A stretch of 64,000 nucleotides of DNA. Origin: Apostichopus japonicus. Lineage: Eukaryota > Echinodermata > Holothuroidea > Aspidochirotida > Stichopodidae. Below are positions 1-20,500 of this stretch, one piece after another. The stretch lies in the NCBI RefSeq assembly GCF_037975245.1, contig NC_092576.1, positions 13,056,111 to 13,120,110 of the forward strand, in the 5' to 3' direction. The notes under the pieces were generated by a model, which was not told the origin of the DNA, made no database searches, and saw only the letters and a program-made list of their open reading frames with translations. Position 1 is the first letter of the stretch, and every line of letters starts with the position of its first letter. The translations under genes and the position numbers were made by a program.

Positions 1-7981
<7,981 letters not shown>

Positions 7982-9535
7982 GATGACGTCAGAGGGTCAC
8001 GGCTGTATAGGAATATGCTTACGTTTTCCTATAGATATACCAAGTAATATCAGATATAGTTGTTTAAAATTAATCAGTATACCCCCCCTCCCAACCTCCC
8101 TCCCTCACATGGAATTTTTTTATAATGCTGAACCATCTTAAACTTTTTTTATTGTGCTGGTTCTGTCTCTCAAAATTCTTCCCAGATATCGACGAGTGCT
8201 AGTGCTGTCAGATGTTGACATTTTAGTAACCTCAGTGAGGCAAAGTATATTTTTTGCGGGGGGGGGGGAGGGGAGGGGGAGGGGGAAACATAATGTATTT
8301 TAAAATGTGCGCATCAGTGCCCATTTCTTACTTTATTGCACATGTAGGGGAATGATGGGGATGAATTTTTTTTTTTATAAATAACAGGTATGTGAACTCA
8401 TCATATGGAAAGCGATTTTTTTTTTTCAAAATTGAAAAAGATCCCCAAGAAATTGGGTTACTTTAGTCCAGACTGGAGTATTACAGCCAGTGGCGCCAAG
8501 AGTGCAAGGTAAAATCGTGGGGAAAGCTAAATGAACCAGACCCCATTATTTGGAATCTTCACAAATTCATGATACATTCATGGACATATGAAGTGCATGG
8601 AAAGCTTACAACTGGTGCGCAGAAAGCTTACAAAATCAGCGGGCGACGGTGGAACCCATTTTGCACTTGTGCGTGTGAGTAGGGGGTGTGGGGTGGCTGT
8701 AGAAAGGGGGTGACCTCTGTAAAGAATAAAGCCCCCCAAAAAACTTTACTAGGCCTGTTCACAATTTCATGATTACACCGGTCAATATTAGTTCTTATAA
8801 GATTACCGTAGCTTTCGTTTCTTTTTTATGCAAATTTTTATGCAAATTATTTTCGACTTGGGATTGTCCTCCCTGCACCCCCTCCCCGGCTCCACCATCC
8901 CTGTCATTAAAATGAACTGTTTATTCATAGACATCGTACATACTTACTTATTGGTAGCCTACAAGTATATCACGAACGTCTAACTATATAATCACTTTAG
9001 TACCTGAATTAGCGTCACGTAAATAATTGCATCTGATATATGTTAGTATATCTTCAAGCGACGAAGCTTACTGCAGTAATATATCGTCAGTTTATATACA
9101 GTTTATGAAAAATTTGTTTTGGTTAGAGATACTATATATATAATTTTTCTTTTCACTAGTCTTGTAAATATATCTTAAATATGATATTAATAACTGGTTG
9201 TCTTCTCGGATCAGTGTTTAGGCGTGGCCGGTTTCTTGAACGATGTTGCTATGCTCGTTCGAACTTCCATGACCTAATTGTTTATTTTGTTCGTAATTCT
9301 ACTCACTGCTTTTTATCATAAATTCAACCAAAATTGACTTTATCATTCACATAATATATTCAACACCTTTCAAGGAAATATACGTATTTTAACTAATATA
9401 TATATAAATATATCATAATAAAATCATTGGGGTTATGGTTATCATTCATGTTAAGCCATTTTGTATTACATGTAATAGATAGTTGCCTTTTCGTTCTAAT
9501 ACAGTCTATGATGTCTATATACGTGTTGTGATTTG
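7982..9535. other. Intergenic, no gene seen
   Basis: Downstream of the aGPCR stop. Holds a G-rich run at 8259-8287, an AATAAA at 8725-8730 and a possible repeat edge CAGTGGCGCC near 8488 with no partner end found. No coding signal. Confidence 0.6.
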
Positions 9536-10799
9536 CACTGGCGGATCCGAGGGGAGGGGGGCCAAGGAGGCCATGCCCCCCCCCCCAAAGGTGAGCCAAA
9601 AAGTGTTTCCGAACATCCGCTAAATCATATGATTGGAAATTTAAAAAAACGAGAGGAATAGCAGTGGTAGACTAGTCTAAACCTTTTCGTTTTCTGGTTT
9701 AAAATTAAATGCAGAGCTCCCAACTGACCCGCAATTCGCGGGAATTAGACCCGCATTCTAACACCCAAACCCGCTGACCCGCACAAGCGTGCGAAAAAAA
9801 CGCATTGTAATTGTCAAGTATACATAAAAAAATTGCATCAAATTTTGACTTAGCAACCATCATTTCTTTAGCATTTAGCATAATAGAGTATAAAACCTCC
9901 TTTACAGCATCATTTGAACCTCAAATTAGCCTATATTTCTTTTCATTGGGGCGAGCAGCGAACATTTTCATGCCACGGGAAAGAATGAATTATCACCTAC
10001 TATTCAATTTATTGATGTTACACACAAAAAAATGCATATTTCTCAGAAAATTTTGGGTGACAAAAGCCTTTCTAAGTGCCACCATTTTACATGTAGGCAT
10101 CACCATGATTCCCAAAAAATTCAAAAGGGGAGGGGGACACCCCCTCCCCTTATACCCCTCCCCCAGGACGGCGATTCGTGGCATGGACCAGCATTTGCCT
10201 TCTCAAGAGTTGGGAGCTATGTAAATGTATGAGCATGAGGATTTACAGTTTAACACCATTTTGCAGTTACAGGCTGGTTGTAAGAAATTTATAACCTATG
10301 AGAAATAAAATTTCTTGAGAAAGATGATCCCAACTTTGTTTTATAAATATTTTAGAAAATTACACCTGGGAAACATTTTTCTTAGAAGTAAATTAACATC
10401 ACCATTGTACACTTTTGTCGCACCAAATTGCATCTGAGGGCATTCAGCAATAGAAAATTTTCAAAAGGGGAGGGGGCAACCCCTCCCCTTAGACCCCTCC
10501 CCCATATCACTCTAATGCCACTTTCGCAAGTCAAAAAACCCCTTTTTCATTTCCAAATGAAAAAAAAATCTCATTTGGAGCACAAAATTGCATCTAAGGC
10601 CTGGTGAAAATACAAAATTAAGTTTACAAAATGGAGTGGGTGTTGGAGTGTGCTATATTGCACCAAATTGCATCTGAGGCTACCTGGAAATGCAAAAAAT
10701 TCCAAAGGGGAGGGGGACACCCCCTCCCCTTAGACCCCTCCCCCAGGCCGGCCATCAGTCTTCAGCCCCACCACTCAAAAGTACCTTCCTACGCCACTG
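9536..10799. mobile_element. Composite of nested G/C-rich transposon fragments
   Basis: The left edge reads CACTGGCGGATCCGAGG; the right edge, read inward, is CAGTGGCGTAGGAAGG. Both resemble hAT-like termini, but no matching target duplication is visible (GTGATTTG versus TATAAAAG), so these may be two elements. Three G/C hairpin modules lie near 10125, 10459 and 10699, in inverted orientation relative to the array at 2684-3235. A complete smaller MITE (9712-10221) is nested inside. Confidence 0.55.
9712..10221. mobile_element. MITE with CAKAGCTCCCAACT inverted ends
   Basis: The left end is CAGAGCTCCCAACT; the right end read inward is CATAGCTCCCAACT. A 6-bp direct repeat TAAATG flanks it (9706-9711 and 10222-10227). 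It has no coding capacity and contains one G/C hairpin module. Confidence 0.65.
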
Positions 10800-13168
10800 T
10801 ATAAAAGCGAATCAGTATAGTTTAGTATATTTTCTGAAGTATTATCCACATAAATATTAATTTCGTTGTTGCTAAAGTTAATATTTTTATTGCTTTATAG
10901 GCCTAATTCTTTTAGGTCTTTCTGATAAGATCCGATACACATTATCTAAGAACACTCCCCCAAGGGACTCGTGAGTCCTGGTATACACATATGACGTAAC
11001 ATCGCCATGCTCACATAGTCACAGTCTCGATGCAGTTAGGGAACTGGGTGTGAGAGTCGTAGATAATTTTATGTAAATAAAGTATATTCTTGTTATTTAC
11101 TATTAAAATCGACCGCAGGCTCTACAATAAGCCGGGATAGCTTCTTAACACCATTAGGCTCTTTGTGGAAACACTATGTGGAAATATGTTCATGTCTACA
11201 GTGTAGTTAATCAAACAGCGTTCACACAAAGACGTTCACACACACAAAAAAAAAAACATAATATGTATCCTGGCCCACATCTATGATGTCTCATTTCTAG
11301 AAGTACATTAATTGGACTATATGTGTGAACTCAAGTTCATTATATATATGTCCCTCCTTACAAAACACTCTTTTCGCCTTTATAGGGTATATCATAGTTC
11401 CTCCTGAACCCCTATCGCTTGTCATAATCCACCCTCCTCCCCTCCCCACCCACACGTGTGGGCAATTTCTTTGGAAGAGTTTCAATATCGAGGAAAACCT
11501 CAAATACACTAAATATACTAGTAAATGAGGATAATTAGTATAAAAGAAATATATGAGAAAACAAACAGAGGTGCCCGATGAAGGGATGGAGGGGGTGAGG
11601 TTCAGAATGGTTATGATGGTACCATAGGTTACTGAATAGGGCTAGTCTCCCCTTAGCTAGGTCATCCCTGAAGAAGACTTGGACATGATAAAGAAGTTAT
11701 GAATTTCAATAGCCCCCCCCCCCAAAAAAAAAAAAAAACGTAATTTCGAAAGAAGATAAAAAGTTCCTAATTGTTTGTATTTTGACTTTTTTTTAGTAAC
11801 AGCAATTGTGGAGGATGGGAAGCATAGAAAAGACATATAAATTGAAGTTCTGAGGAGATGCGACAACTCGTCAATATGACAAGAAGTTGAAAATTTTACG
11901 TTTACACGACATATTCTGAATCGTCAAAATGTCGAAAATAAAATAAAAAACTGACGTTTTGTCGAGCTGCATCAACTCGTCATGATGATGTAAAATAAAT
12001 TGACATTTTGACGACATCGTACCAATTTGTCAAAAATCCGAAAATTGACGTTTTGGGGAGATGCATCATCAGATTTGGCCACTTTGTTGAGTTGGTATGA
12101 TGTAGTGAAAACGTCATTTTTCAGATTTTTGCCTTTTTGACAAATTAATGCATTTCATTAAAACGTCATTTATCATGTGCTTTCTATACTTCCGTACTAT
12201 CATGACTAAGCACTTCTGGTACGTACCATGGGACGTGACATGAGCCAGGGTTGACCTGACGTCCAGAATTTCTCTTAGTCATGTACCACTCCACATACCA
12301 CTCCAATTGTCCAGATACGAGGAAATTAAGTGTAAATCTCACAGTAACAGGTCATCGTCAATAGCTACATCACAATCTCAATTGAATCGAAGTAAGGATC
12401 CTTAACATATTGGAAATCTATTGTATAATCAAAGTGTCTCTGGCTTTAAGTTCACATAAGATATACGCATAGAACAACACGACACGGTTAACCCTAACTA
12501 GAATGTTGACATAGTGTGTTGCATGCATACTGTACGGCAGCACAGTTTCTTGTAAACGTTACCTTACGCACGTCAAAGCTTATCATATTCTTTACATGAA
12601 TTCCATACCGCTACAGCTGCACACCAGGTAAGAAAACTATCACACGTACCAGGTGACCATTAATTTGAGATAAATGTGAACCTGCCAGCTTTGTGGGTGA
12701 TGACATACGCGTAGCCGAAATAGAATGGGCTAACTTTGAACTTATAAGTTATAGGCTACTGTTCAAAACCTAGCCTATGGTACAGTAACACATCATACTA
12801 CACTTAGTATCACAGACCTTCAATCATGTTCACAATGTCTCTCTGACAAGGCCTAATAGCATAACTTTATCAAAACTACTGTTGGTCTCTGACTAGGCTA
12901 CTGATATTTTACTAAGACCTACTGTAAGCTTCTACCTACCTGTTCGCCTACTAACAGTAACAGTTAGGTCAAGTTCAAACTGACGTTAGATGAAGCTGAT
13001 CGAAGGAACCCTGACTTACCATGTATTTATTGTATATTCAATTAAGCAATAATCTCTCTTCTAAAATCCTGTGACATGAAAATAGTTGCCCGTCGATAAA
13101 ACCCTTAGGCAGAGGGAAAATAAATTCGAGGAGAAACCAACATCCTACCACTTTCTGACAGGATTTGC
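10800..13168. other. Intergenic, no gene seen
   Basis: Between 11860 and 12180 short degenerate motifs recur (TGACGTTTT, GTCAAAAT and their complements), perhaps a decayed tandem repeat. A C9-A15 run lies at 11705-11728. Nothing else recognisable. Confidence 0.5.
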
Positions 13169-13372
13169 GTGTGTGTAAAAGTAAGTTGGCCTGACGTTTG
13201 GATCCCAGCAGGGTCTTCTTTAAAAGCTAAAATTTTTTTTTTAACCTTTGAAGAAGATCCTGCTAGGATCGAAACGTCAGGCCAAGTTACTTTTACACAG
13301 GTTACTTTTCTCCTACACAGGCTCTCTAGTGGATATAAGCAGTTTGCTAAGAGTTTTATTTTATTAGGATTT
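13169..13372. mobile_element. Penelope-like element terminal fragment with inverted hammerhead-like motifs
   Basis: Positions 13172-13228 and 13243-13300 are inverted copies of the sequence that ends both arms of the element at 32037-34245, and the flank TCCTACACAGGCTCTCTAG...AGTTTTATTTTATT matches that at 34190-34245. Both ribozyme cores are damaged: the plus copy reads TTGAAGA where CTGAAGA is expected, and the minus copy has lost GAAA. No coding sequence remains. Confidence 0.7.
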
Positions 13373-13480
13373 GCGTGTACTACATTTACAGTATGCCTAT
13401 ACCTTACCAGTACGGAATACTGCAGACGATGCTAAATCTATAAATACAGGCCACGAGGCAGTCCTTTTCCCGAGCATGAT

Positions 13481-13570
13481 TGTGGGAGAAATCTGCAGGG
13501 GCTTATGGTTTACATAATCGTGTCGGGTGGCCCCCAATTCAACGTTTGAACTCAAATTTGGAATCTGAAA
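13481..13570. repeat. Dispersed repeat related to 625-728
   Basis: It shares CTTATGG, GTCGGGTGGC, CCAATTCAAC and AACTCAAATTT in the same order and spacing with the SINE-like repeat at 620-863. Confidence 0.6.
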
Positions 13571-14118
13571 CTACTACTTGAATATCATGTTTGTGTTACA
13601 GAGGTGACACCGTGGCTGTTTAGTGTAGCATATTCATTACTCAACTCACTACATGTGTAGGTGTGGTCTAGCTCTCATAATGAGAATCGTTTTGGAAGAA
13701 AAATGTGCCGTCAAAATGTTTCCCTTTTGTACCCCCTTTCCTTTAGTTGGGCGATTCCGTGGAAACAGGGACATGACCCCAAATTTTCAAAATCATTTCT
13801 GCAGCCATTTTTGGCCTCTAATATACTATAAACACATTTAGGGTCTGGGTTATGTACTTTTTTTTCCAACTGTACCATGTTCTTCTACCAAAAAATGTGA
13901 ATATCTGACTAATGTTGATTTTTGAGGGAATATTTGAGGAAATAGTATGGATACTTCAAAGTCTCAGATTTCCATATTTGAAAGCACCCTAAAGAAATTT
14001 GTTATATATGTATTGGTAGTGCCATTAGTGATATATTAAAATATTAATCACAATTCCCCCAAACATTTTTGGTTTGTAGGCATATATGGCTGTAACGACA
14101 CAGAGCTGATTTGAGAGC

Positions 14119-16301
14119 GTAATGCGAGTTACCGAGAGACCAAGTTTTTAACTTTTTTTTTTCACTGTATCAGTTAATTTCCTGCCATTTCATATTATGC
14201 TTCTAGTCAAAGTAAGGAGTATAAAAATAGTTGAAAGAATTAGAAATGTTCCTAGTTTATAGATATAAATAGCCATTGAAAACTGTAATGCGAGTTACCA
14301 GTAATGCGAGTTACCGCTGTAATGCGAGTTACCATACAGTATTCCAATCTCACTTGCAGTACTACTGATCAACAAAACAATACAGTGCACTATATACTTA
14401 TATAAGGTGTGCACAGTAGGTACTTCCTGTACCCAGAATGCACTGCAACCTCCATTACATCACATGTGACCCTTAAGACAGTTTCAACAGACATTGATGG
14501 TTTTTAACCTGACCTTTGTGGAATCACGGACCTTCCAAGTTGCATTCAACTGTGATTTCATCAAATGAGTAAAGTTATCATATTCTTTCTCCATTTTAAC
14601 ATTAGCATTTTCATGGGATATTAATTGCTTAGTACAATATTTAGGACAAATTGTGAGAGCTTAGGCTATATTAGTCTGTAGCCTATCACATACAGTACAG
14701 TAATCTAGTATGTTCAAGGATGGGCAAATATTGTAAATCATGAATGTGCCTAACATCTTGATGGAAATTAGTCTTGATATGAAAACTGATGCTGCCAAGG
14801 GTGTGGGCACCTCATAATTAATGGGTTGGGCAGAGGGGATGGGGTGGATGGGGAGTTTGCAACTTTGCATAGGGGAGGATTGGGGCCGCTGGGGGGAGGG
14901 GGAGGGGCAGGATTGCAGAGGCTTGGTCAGTTGGAATAGATTGATGTGGTTTACCAATTCAAATGTGTGTTCCCCAAATATCATGATGTGCAAACCCCTT
15001 TCCCCAATATGAGTGTCTTATCACTACAATGGGAAAATCAACCTTTACTCCAAAGCATTTCAAATCCCCAAATTACACAAAATAATGCAGGCCACCGGAA
15101 TTCACGGGAATGATCGATAACTGGAAATGGCCGAACTCCAGGGATAACAAAACTTTCTATCGACAAAGCCAGATGATAAAGAAGTTGGGAATGCCTTTGA
15201 TTGCTAATAGTCGTGGCCAATTCAAGCTTGCATCAAAATTCTAATTTGATACAAAACACCATCCATTCAAGGTTATCTAGAATGGCCTACCATCATGCCC
15301 TCATACCGCATGATGAAACATCTATTGTGTTATTGTTGATAATGTTATTATACTGATAGAATTAGGAACAAGGATTGTTTTATTAGTTTCATGCTTTTCC
15401 TAAGAACCCCAAATACAAATTTTCTAAGGACCAATCACTAATTAACATGCCAAAGAAACTTTTCTTGTAATTCACTATAAGCTGTGAACCTGTATAACTT
15501 TCAGTAGATGTTTTGAGACATTAAAATGGAAGAGGAGAGCTACCAGTTTGCTTGGATAAGCTTGATTGGAAATTTGGATTGATAATTCAAGAGTGTACAT
15601 TGCAATCTTGTTAGTCAACAATTTTGGATTAGCGTGATTGGAAATATGGATTGATAATTCAATAGTGTATATATTGCAATCTTGTTAGTCAACAATTCTT
15701 CAGTTGATTTTTTGGTTCAATCAGCTTTGATTATTATTGATATAATTGTCAGGATGTTTTGCAAATTGTTGTTAAAATGTTGTTAACAGTTTTGGAAAGA
15801 GTTTTACAGTTTCTAAGAGTTTCCAAGTGTTTCAATAATGGCTTTGGAGCATATCTGTTTCAAAGAATTTGATAAATAAAGAGCAAAATCGATGACTGGA
15901 AAAAATGTAATGCGAGTTACCGTAATGCGAGTTACCAGACTTTTTCCCCCTCCATACCACATCTGAAGTTGTTTCATATTTTCTGCTGCTGATATATAAA
16001 CATCAGTAGGGTAGATATCTTGTACATGTATGCAATTGAAGAAATCATTCTTTGTTTGAGCACGGTGCCATTTTGTACCGGTGTCAATTTTTCAGGTGTC
16101 CTTTTTCCGTAATGCGAGTTACCGATATTTGGAAGCGCACCATACATTAAGGCAAACAGAATTATAATTCTTGATAATTTCATACTGTAGCTATGAATGT
16201 TGGGTATAACACCACAGAAAATTGAAGAGTTACACAAACCCATATTCAAGCCACAGCACTTGGATTATAAAAAAACAGCAAAAAGTGTAATGCGAGTTAC
16301 C
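14119..16301 (+). repeat. Cluster of eight identical 15-bp motifs GTAATGCGAGTTACC
   Basis: Exact copies start at 14119, 14285, 14301, 14319, 15907, 15922, 16109 and 16287, all in the same orientation. Some sit 15-18 bp apart. The motif is an imperfect palindrome (GTAA...TTAC). The cluster ends about 630 bp upstream of the HTATIP2-like start codon. It could be a protein-binding array, subterminal repeats of a large transposon, or debris of an old tandem repeat. Confidence 0.9.
15556..15700. repeat. Tandem duplication of a 73-bp unit
   Basis: Two adjacent copies share GATTGGAAAT, TGGATTGATAATTCAA and GCAATCTTGTTAGTCAACAA, with a few differences. Confidence 0.85.
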
Positions 16302-16679
16302 ATGGAATCGCCCAGTTTCAACAGCTTTCGCCAACATTTCAGTCATCAAATGGTATATTTCATCCATGAACGACACAGGTGGTACATTGAAAAATAAAGA
16401 AAATTTAACGTAACATCAATCAAACATTACCTTCTGTTTCTTTCCCTTTTTGCGGGTCAGACGTAATCGCTTTAAGACGTACGTATGTACAATGTGGTTA
16501 ACGGTCAATTTTGTAGCGACCTTTATGTGCACTTCAAGGGACACAAACACCTAACCCCATCATCTTTAAAATAGTTTCTTTGACAGAGATGTGAACACAC
16601 CCTGTCTAAAGTCTATCACCTAAAAAATCACAAATATTTTTTTGTAAATATATGTATTTGTATGTAGTTTAGATCTTCC

Positions 16680-16900
16680 TGCAAGCAGGAACTCGCGAAG
16701 AAGCCTCATTGGCTTATCAAAGCAGCAAGCTGACCGAAGTCAGTCTCTTATATTCATATTTAACGTCCATGATTATGAATTGTCAATTGTCAACAACTCA
16801 GGTAACTGGACGACATTCATTAATCTGGGAGTGACTCGAACCGGGGACCTTATGATTGAAAGGCACCGGCATTAACCATTGAGCTGACACTCCTATGACA
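16680..16900 (-). mobile_element. tRNA-derived SINE, head next to the HTATIP2-like gene
   Basis: On the minus strand, 16897-16826 contains an A box (GTCAGCTCAATGGTTAATG) and a B box (GGTTCGAGTCA) with tRNA-like spacing. The body continues to about 16680. The acceptor ends do not pair well, so it is a SINE head and not a tRNA gene. It ends 36 bp from the start codon of the next gene. Confidence 0.65.
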
Positions 16901-16932
16901 CCCCTATATTATCAACAGGTATTCTGAAAGTA

Positions 16933-17184
16933 ATGGCATCTGAAGAAATCCCCAAAGAGGATTTAGCCAATCAGACAGAGGCTCCTACCCCACCTGATAC
17001 ATCCAGCGGTACTACCACCGAACAATCTCCCAAGATGTCTGCTTTCATCGTGGGCTACACGGGAGAGGTCGGCAAAGAACTTGTGAGACAGCTGGCAAAG
17101 ACCAACACATTCGGGAAGGTCCTGCTGATAGGACGGAGAAAAGTGGAGTACAAAGATGAAGACATCGCCAACAACCCTGCTATC
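16933..17184 (+). CDS. HTATIP2: HTATIP2-like exon 1
   Basis: ATG at 16933; donor GCTATC|GTAAGC at 17184/17185, phase 0, 84 codons. It carries the dinucleotide-binding motif GYTGEVGKELVRQL and the basic LIGRRKVEY that in this family favours NADP. Confidence 0.9.
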
Positions 17185-17547
17185 GTAAGCCCTTCCCTTG
17201 TTGAAACGCTAGTACACACACACACTCGTCAAAAAGATTTTCGTTCACATCTCCTAGGTCTGATTTTGTGCTGAGGTGTGAGGCAGCTCTACTCTGCAAA
17301 AATTAAAATTAATTAATTAAAAATGTATTCCTAGTTTTCTTTAAAAAGGAGAGGCAAAACTCAACTGTGATTACTACCTTATTACATGTTACTGTAGGTA
17401 AGGCTTATATGTTAAAGAACTCTCTGAATAGATTTAAAGAAATGTCCTTTTATGTTTTTGGGCAGATTAGTCAAAGTTTTGAAACCGTTTTTTTTGTCAG
17501 AGTAGAGACTATTTTATGAATCTGTGATATCATAGTTTGATCAACTC

Positions 17548-17585
<38 letters not shown>

Positions 17586-20500
17586 TATAAAAATCATATT
17601 TTTGACTCAAGTTAGAAAGGACATCACTGTTGTATAAAGATGAGATTTTAACCTTGAGGCAAGATGATGTTAAAAGCATTAACAATGAAAGCTGCAGAAG
17701 CACTGTAGCTCTCAGTGATGTCATATAATAGACTGAGCATCAGGTATACAATACAAACTACAGAATACAAACAGCAAATACATATACAGCAGCAAAGAAA
17801 TATAGAAGGACACAAATTTATACAGCTGGTTTCATCATGTAAAATATTGGATGCAAGTACAGCAGGATATAACAGGATGCAAGTAAGGCAGGAAATACAG
17901 AATGTACAAACAGCAAATACAGCAGCAAACAAATATAGAAGGATACAAACACAGCAGGATTCATAATACAAAATACAGGATGCAAGTATGCACAGCAGGT
18001 ATATCATACATAGTACAGAATACAAACAGCAAAATAAAAATACAGCAGCAAACAAATATAGAAGGATACAAATACAGCAGGATTCATAATACAAAATACA
18101 GGATGCAAGTATGCACAGCAGGTATATCATACATAGTACAGAATACAAACAGCAAAATAAAAATACAGCAGCAAACAAATATAGAAGGATACAAATACAG
18201 CAGGATTCATAATACAAAATACAGGATGCAAGTATGCACAGCAGGTATATCATACATAGTACAGAATACAAACAGCAAAATAAAAATACAGCAGCAAACA
18301 AATATAGAAGGATACAAATACAGCAGGCTTCATCATGTAAAATACAGGATGCAAATACAGCTGGATATAATGTACAAAATACAGGATTCAAGTAAGGCAG
18401 GGAAATATACAAAATACTGTACAGGCTGCAAGTACAGCAGGAAATATACAAAAGACAGGATGCAAGTACTGTACAAGGGGAAATGATGTACAAAATACAT
18501 AATTTCAAGTACAGCAGGAAATATACAGAATACAGGATGCAAGTACAGCAGGAAATATACAAAATACAGGATGCAAGTACAGCAGGATATGATGTACAAA
18601 ATACATAATTTCAAGTACAGCAGGAAATATACAAAATACAGGATTCAAGTACAGCAGGATTCCTCATTCAAAATACAGGATGCAAGTACAGCAGGATATA
18701 ATGTACAAAATACAGGATTCAAGTAAGGCAGGGAAATAAACAAAATACAGGATGCAAGTACAGCAGGATATAATGTACAAAGTAGTACAACAATATACTG
18801 GTCAGTTTTTATTATCCATGTACAGTAGCATTAGCAAGATTTAGCACAAAACATATTCCTACATGACATGCTGTGCTAGTGTTCCTTTGCATTTGTTACA
18901 GTGACATAATGCACATGATTGGTTTAAATATAAATGCTTTGTTTAATTCGCTCTTTAACAGAAGCAGGTGTTAGTTAACTTTGATGAATTGGAGAAGAGC
19001 AAAGACTCGTTCGAAGGGGTAGACGTCGGCTTCTGTTGTCTTGGTACGACCAAAGGTCGTGCGGGGAAGGTGAGACCAGTATTAAGGTTACAACCAAAGA
19101 TTTCTCGACAATTTCAGTTAAATACATAAAAAATAAAAAATGAAGATTTTCTCACTGTCGCAATATTACTCGGTAGAGAAAGAAAGGTACCTGGTTGTCA
19201 AAATGTTCAGCACCCTTTTCTTCGGGTGCAAAAATTATCATTTCACCTCACTCTGATATAGACTGAATGTTTTGTTAATAAATTTGACGACAAAAGATAT
19301 GGCAAATTACATATATAACAGAATAAATAGAAGGATGAGAAAAATTTGACCTTGTTTTGTTAAAAAACCCAGAATTAATTGTTGTTATAAAGAATCAGGT
19401 GGTCGTTCATAGCTTAGCAATGGGGGTCAAAACTGGGTTATGGAATTTGCCCCAAAAGGTGGGGTGGGGGGGGGGTGGGGCTGCAGGAGCTGGAACTTGG
19501 TCCCGGAGTACGTCGCAAGAGTTCCCGGCTTCTCCTTTGATAGCGACTCATGTATGGGGTTGTATGTGTGTAAATGTATGTTAAAAACCTTGAATATGTG
19601 AATTTTATTTGAACACAGGAAGGGCAATGGAAGGTCGACCACGACTATGCGGTGAAGTCTGCCGAGCTTGCGAAGGAGGGCGGGTGTAAGCAGTTCCACT
19701 TGGTGTCATCAATGGGTGCAAATAGTAAAAGTATGGTGTTCTACAATAAACTGAAGGTGAGGCGATGCTTTTGGACTTTTAATGTTCAGGTAGCATTTAT
19801 TAATGTATTCGTCGTATCTGAATGGTGAGTGATGGAGTGGGAATTGGGGGTTGGGGGAAGAGGGAGGTGGTAGCAATCGCATGTGGGGGGGGGGGGATGG
19901 GGGGCTGATAGGATCCCTGCCAGCCAGAACCTTTCTTTTGTTTTGTGTCTACTTTCTACTTGCTCATGTTCATGTACATGTGTCAAATGGCGACTTAATA
20001 GCCGACATCACTTCTAGGCACGAGTGACGGGATTGTAAAGATTTTGATGGCAAATACGGTAGGTACGAAAGGCACTCCCTGTATTTTGTATGAGGTCGCA
20101 AAAACACACATGTATCAACCCTCTCATGGATAGGCGATTTAAGCAAACAAGTTAGTTAATATTCTGATGGAAAATCCTAAGTTTGTATTGAAGACCCAGT
20201 TAATCCTGCTGTGGTAGCGTTCGGCCCTTCTGGTTTGTACAGTTAACGTAAGACCTACCAGGCTTCCACTACTTCTTCATATGTGCCAATTGGGGCCATT
20301 GCAGGGACCGTCCCTCTTCACAGCCTTTTTCACCCCTCTTACGAGAAACAACGTCTGTTATATCTTGGAGGACGCTATTGGAATCGCATAATTAGTTTAA
20401 GGGGACTCATTAGCTAGTATGCCATTCCACCACTGCGAGATCTCATTTTTATCACCACTATTCTTCAAGAAATTTCTTAATCCTTCTCGATATCACTCGT

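Noticed and set aside
14119-16301. CRISPR-like array from the eight identical 15-mers
   Set aside because: Spacing is irregular from 0 to 1500 bp, the host is an animal, and there are no cas genes.
17648-18562. 304-codon Cys/Leu-rich minus-strand ORF
   Set aside because: It is produced by a 123-bp tandem repeat inside an intron; no start context or domain supports a gene.
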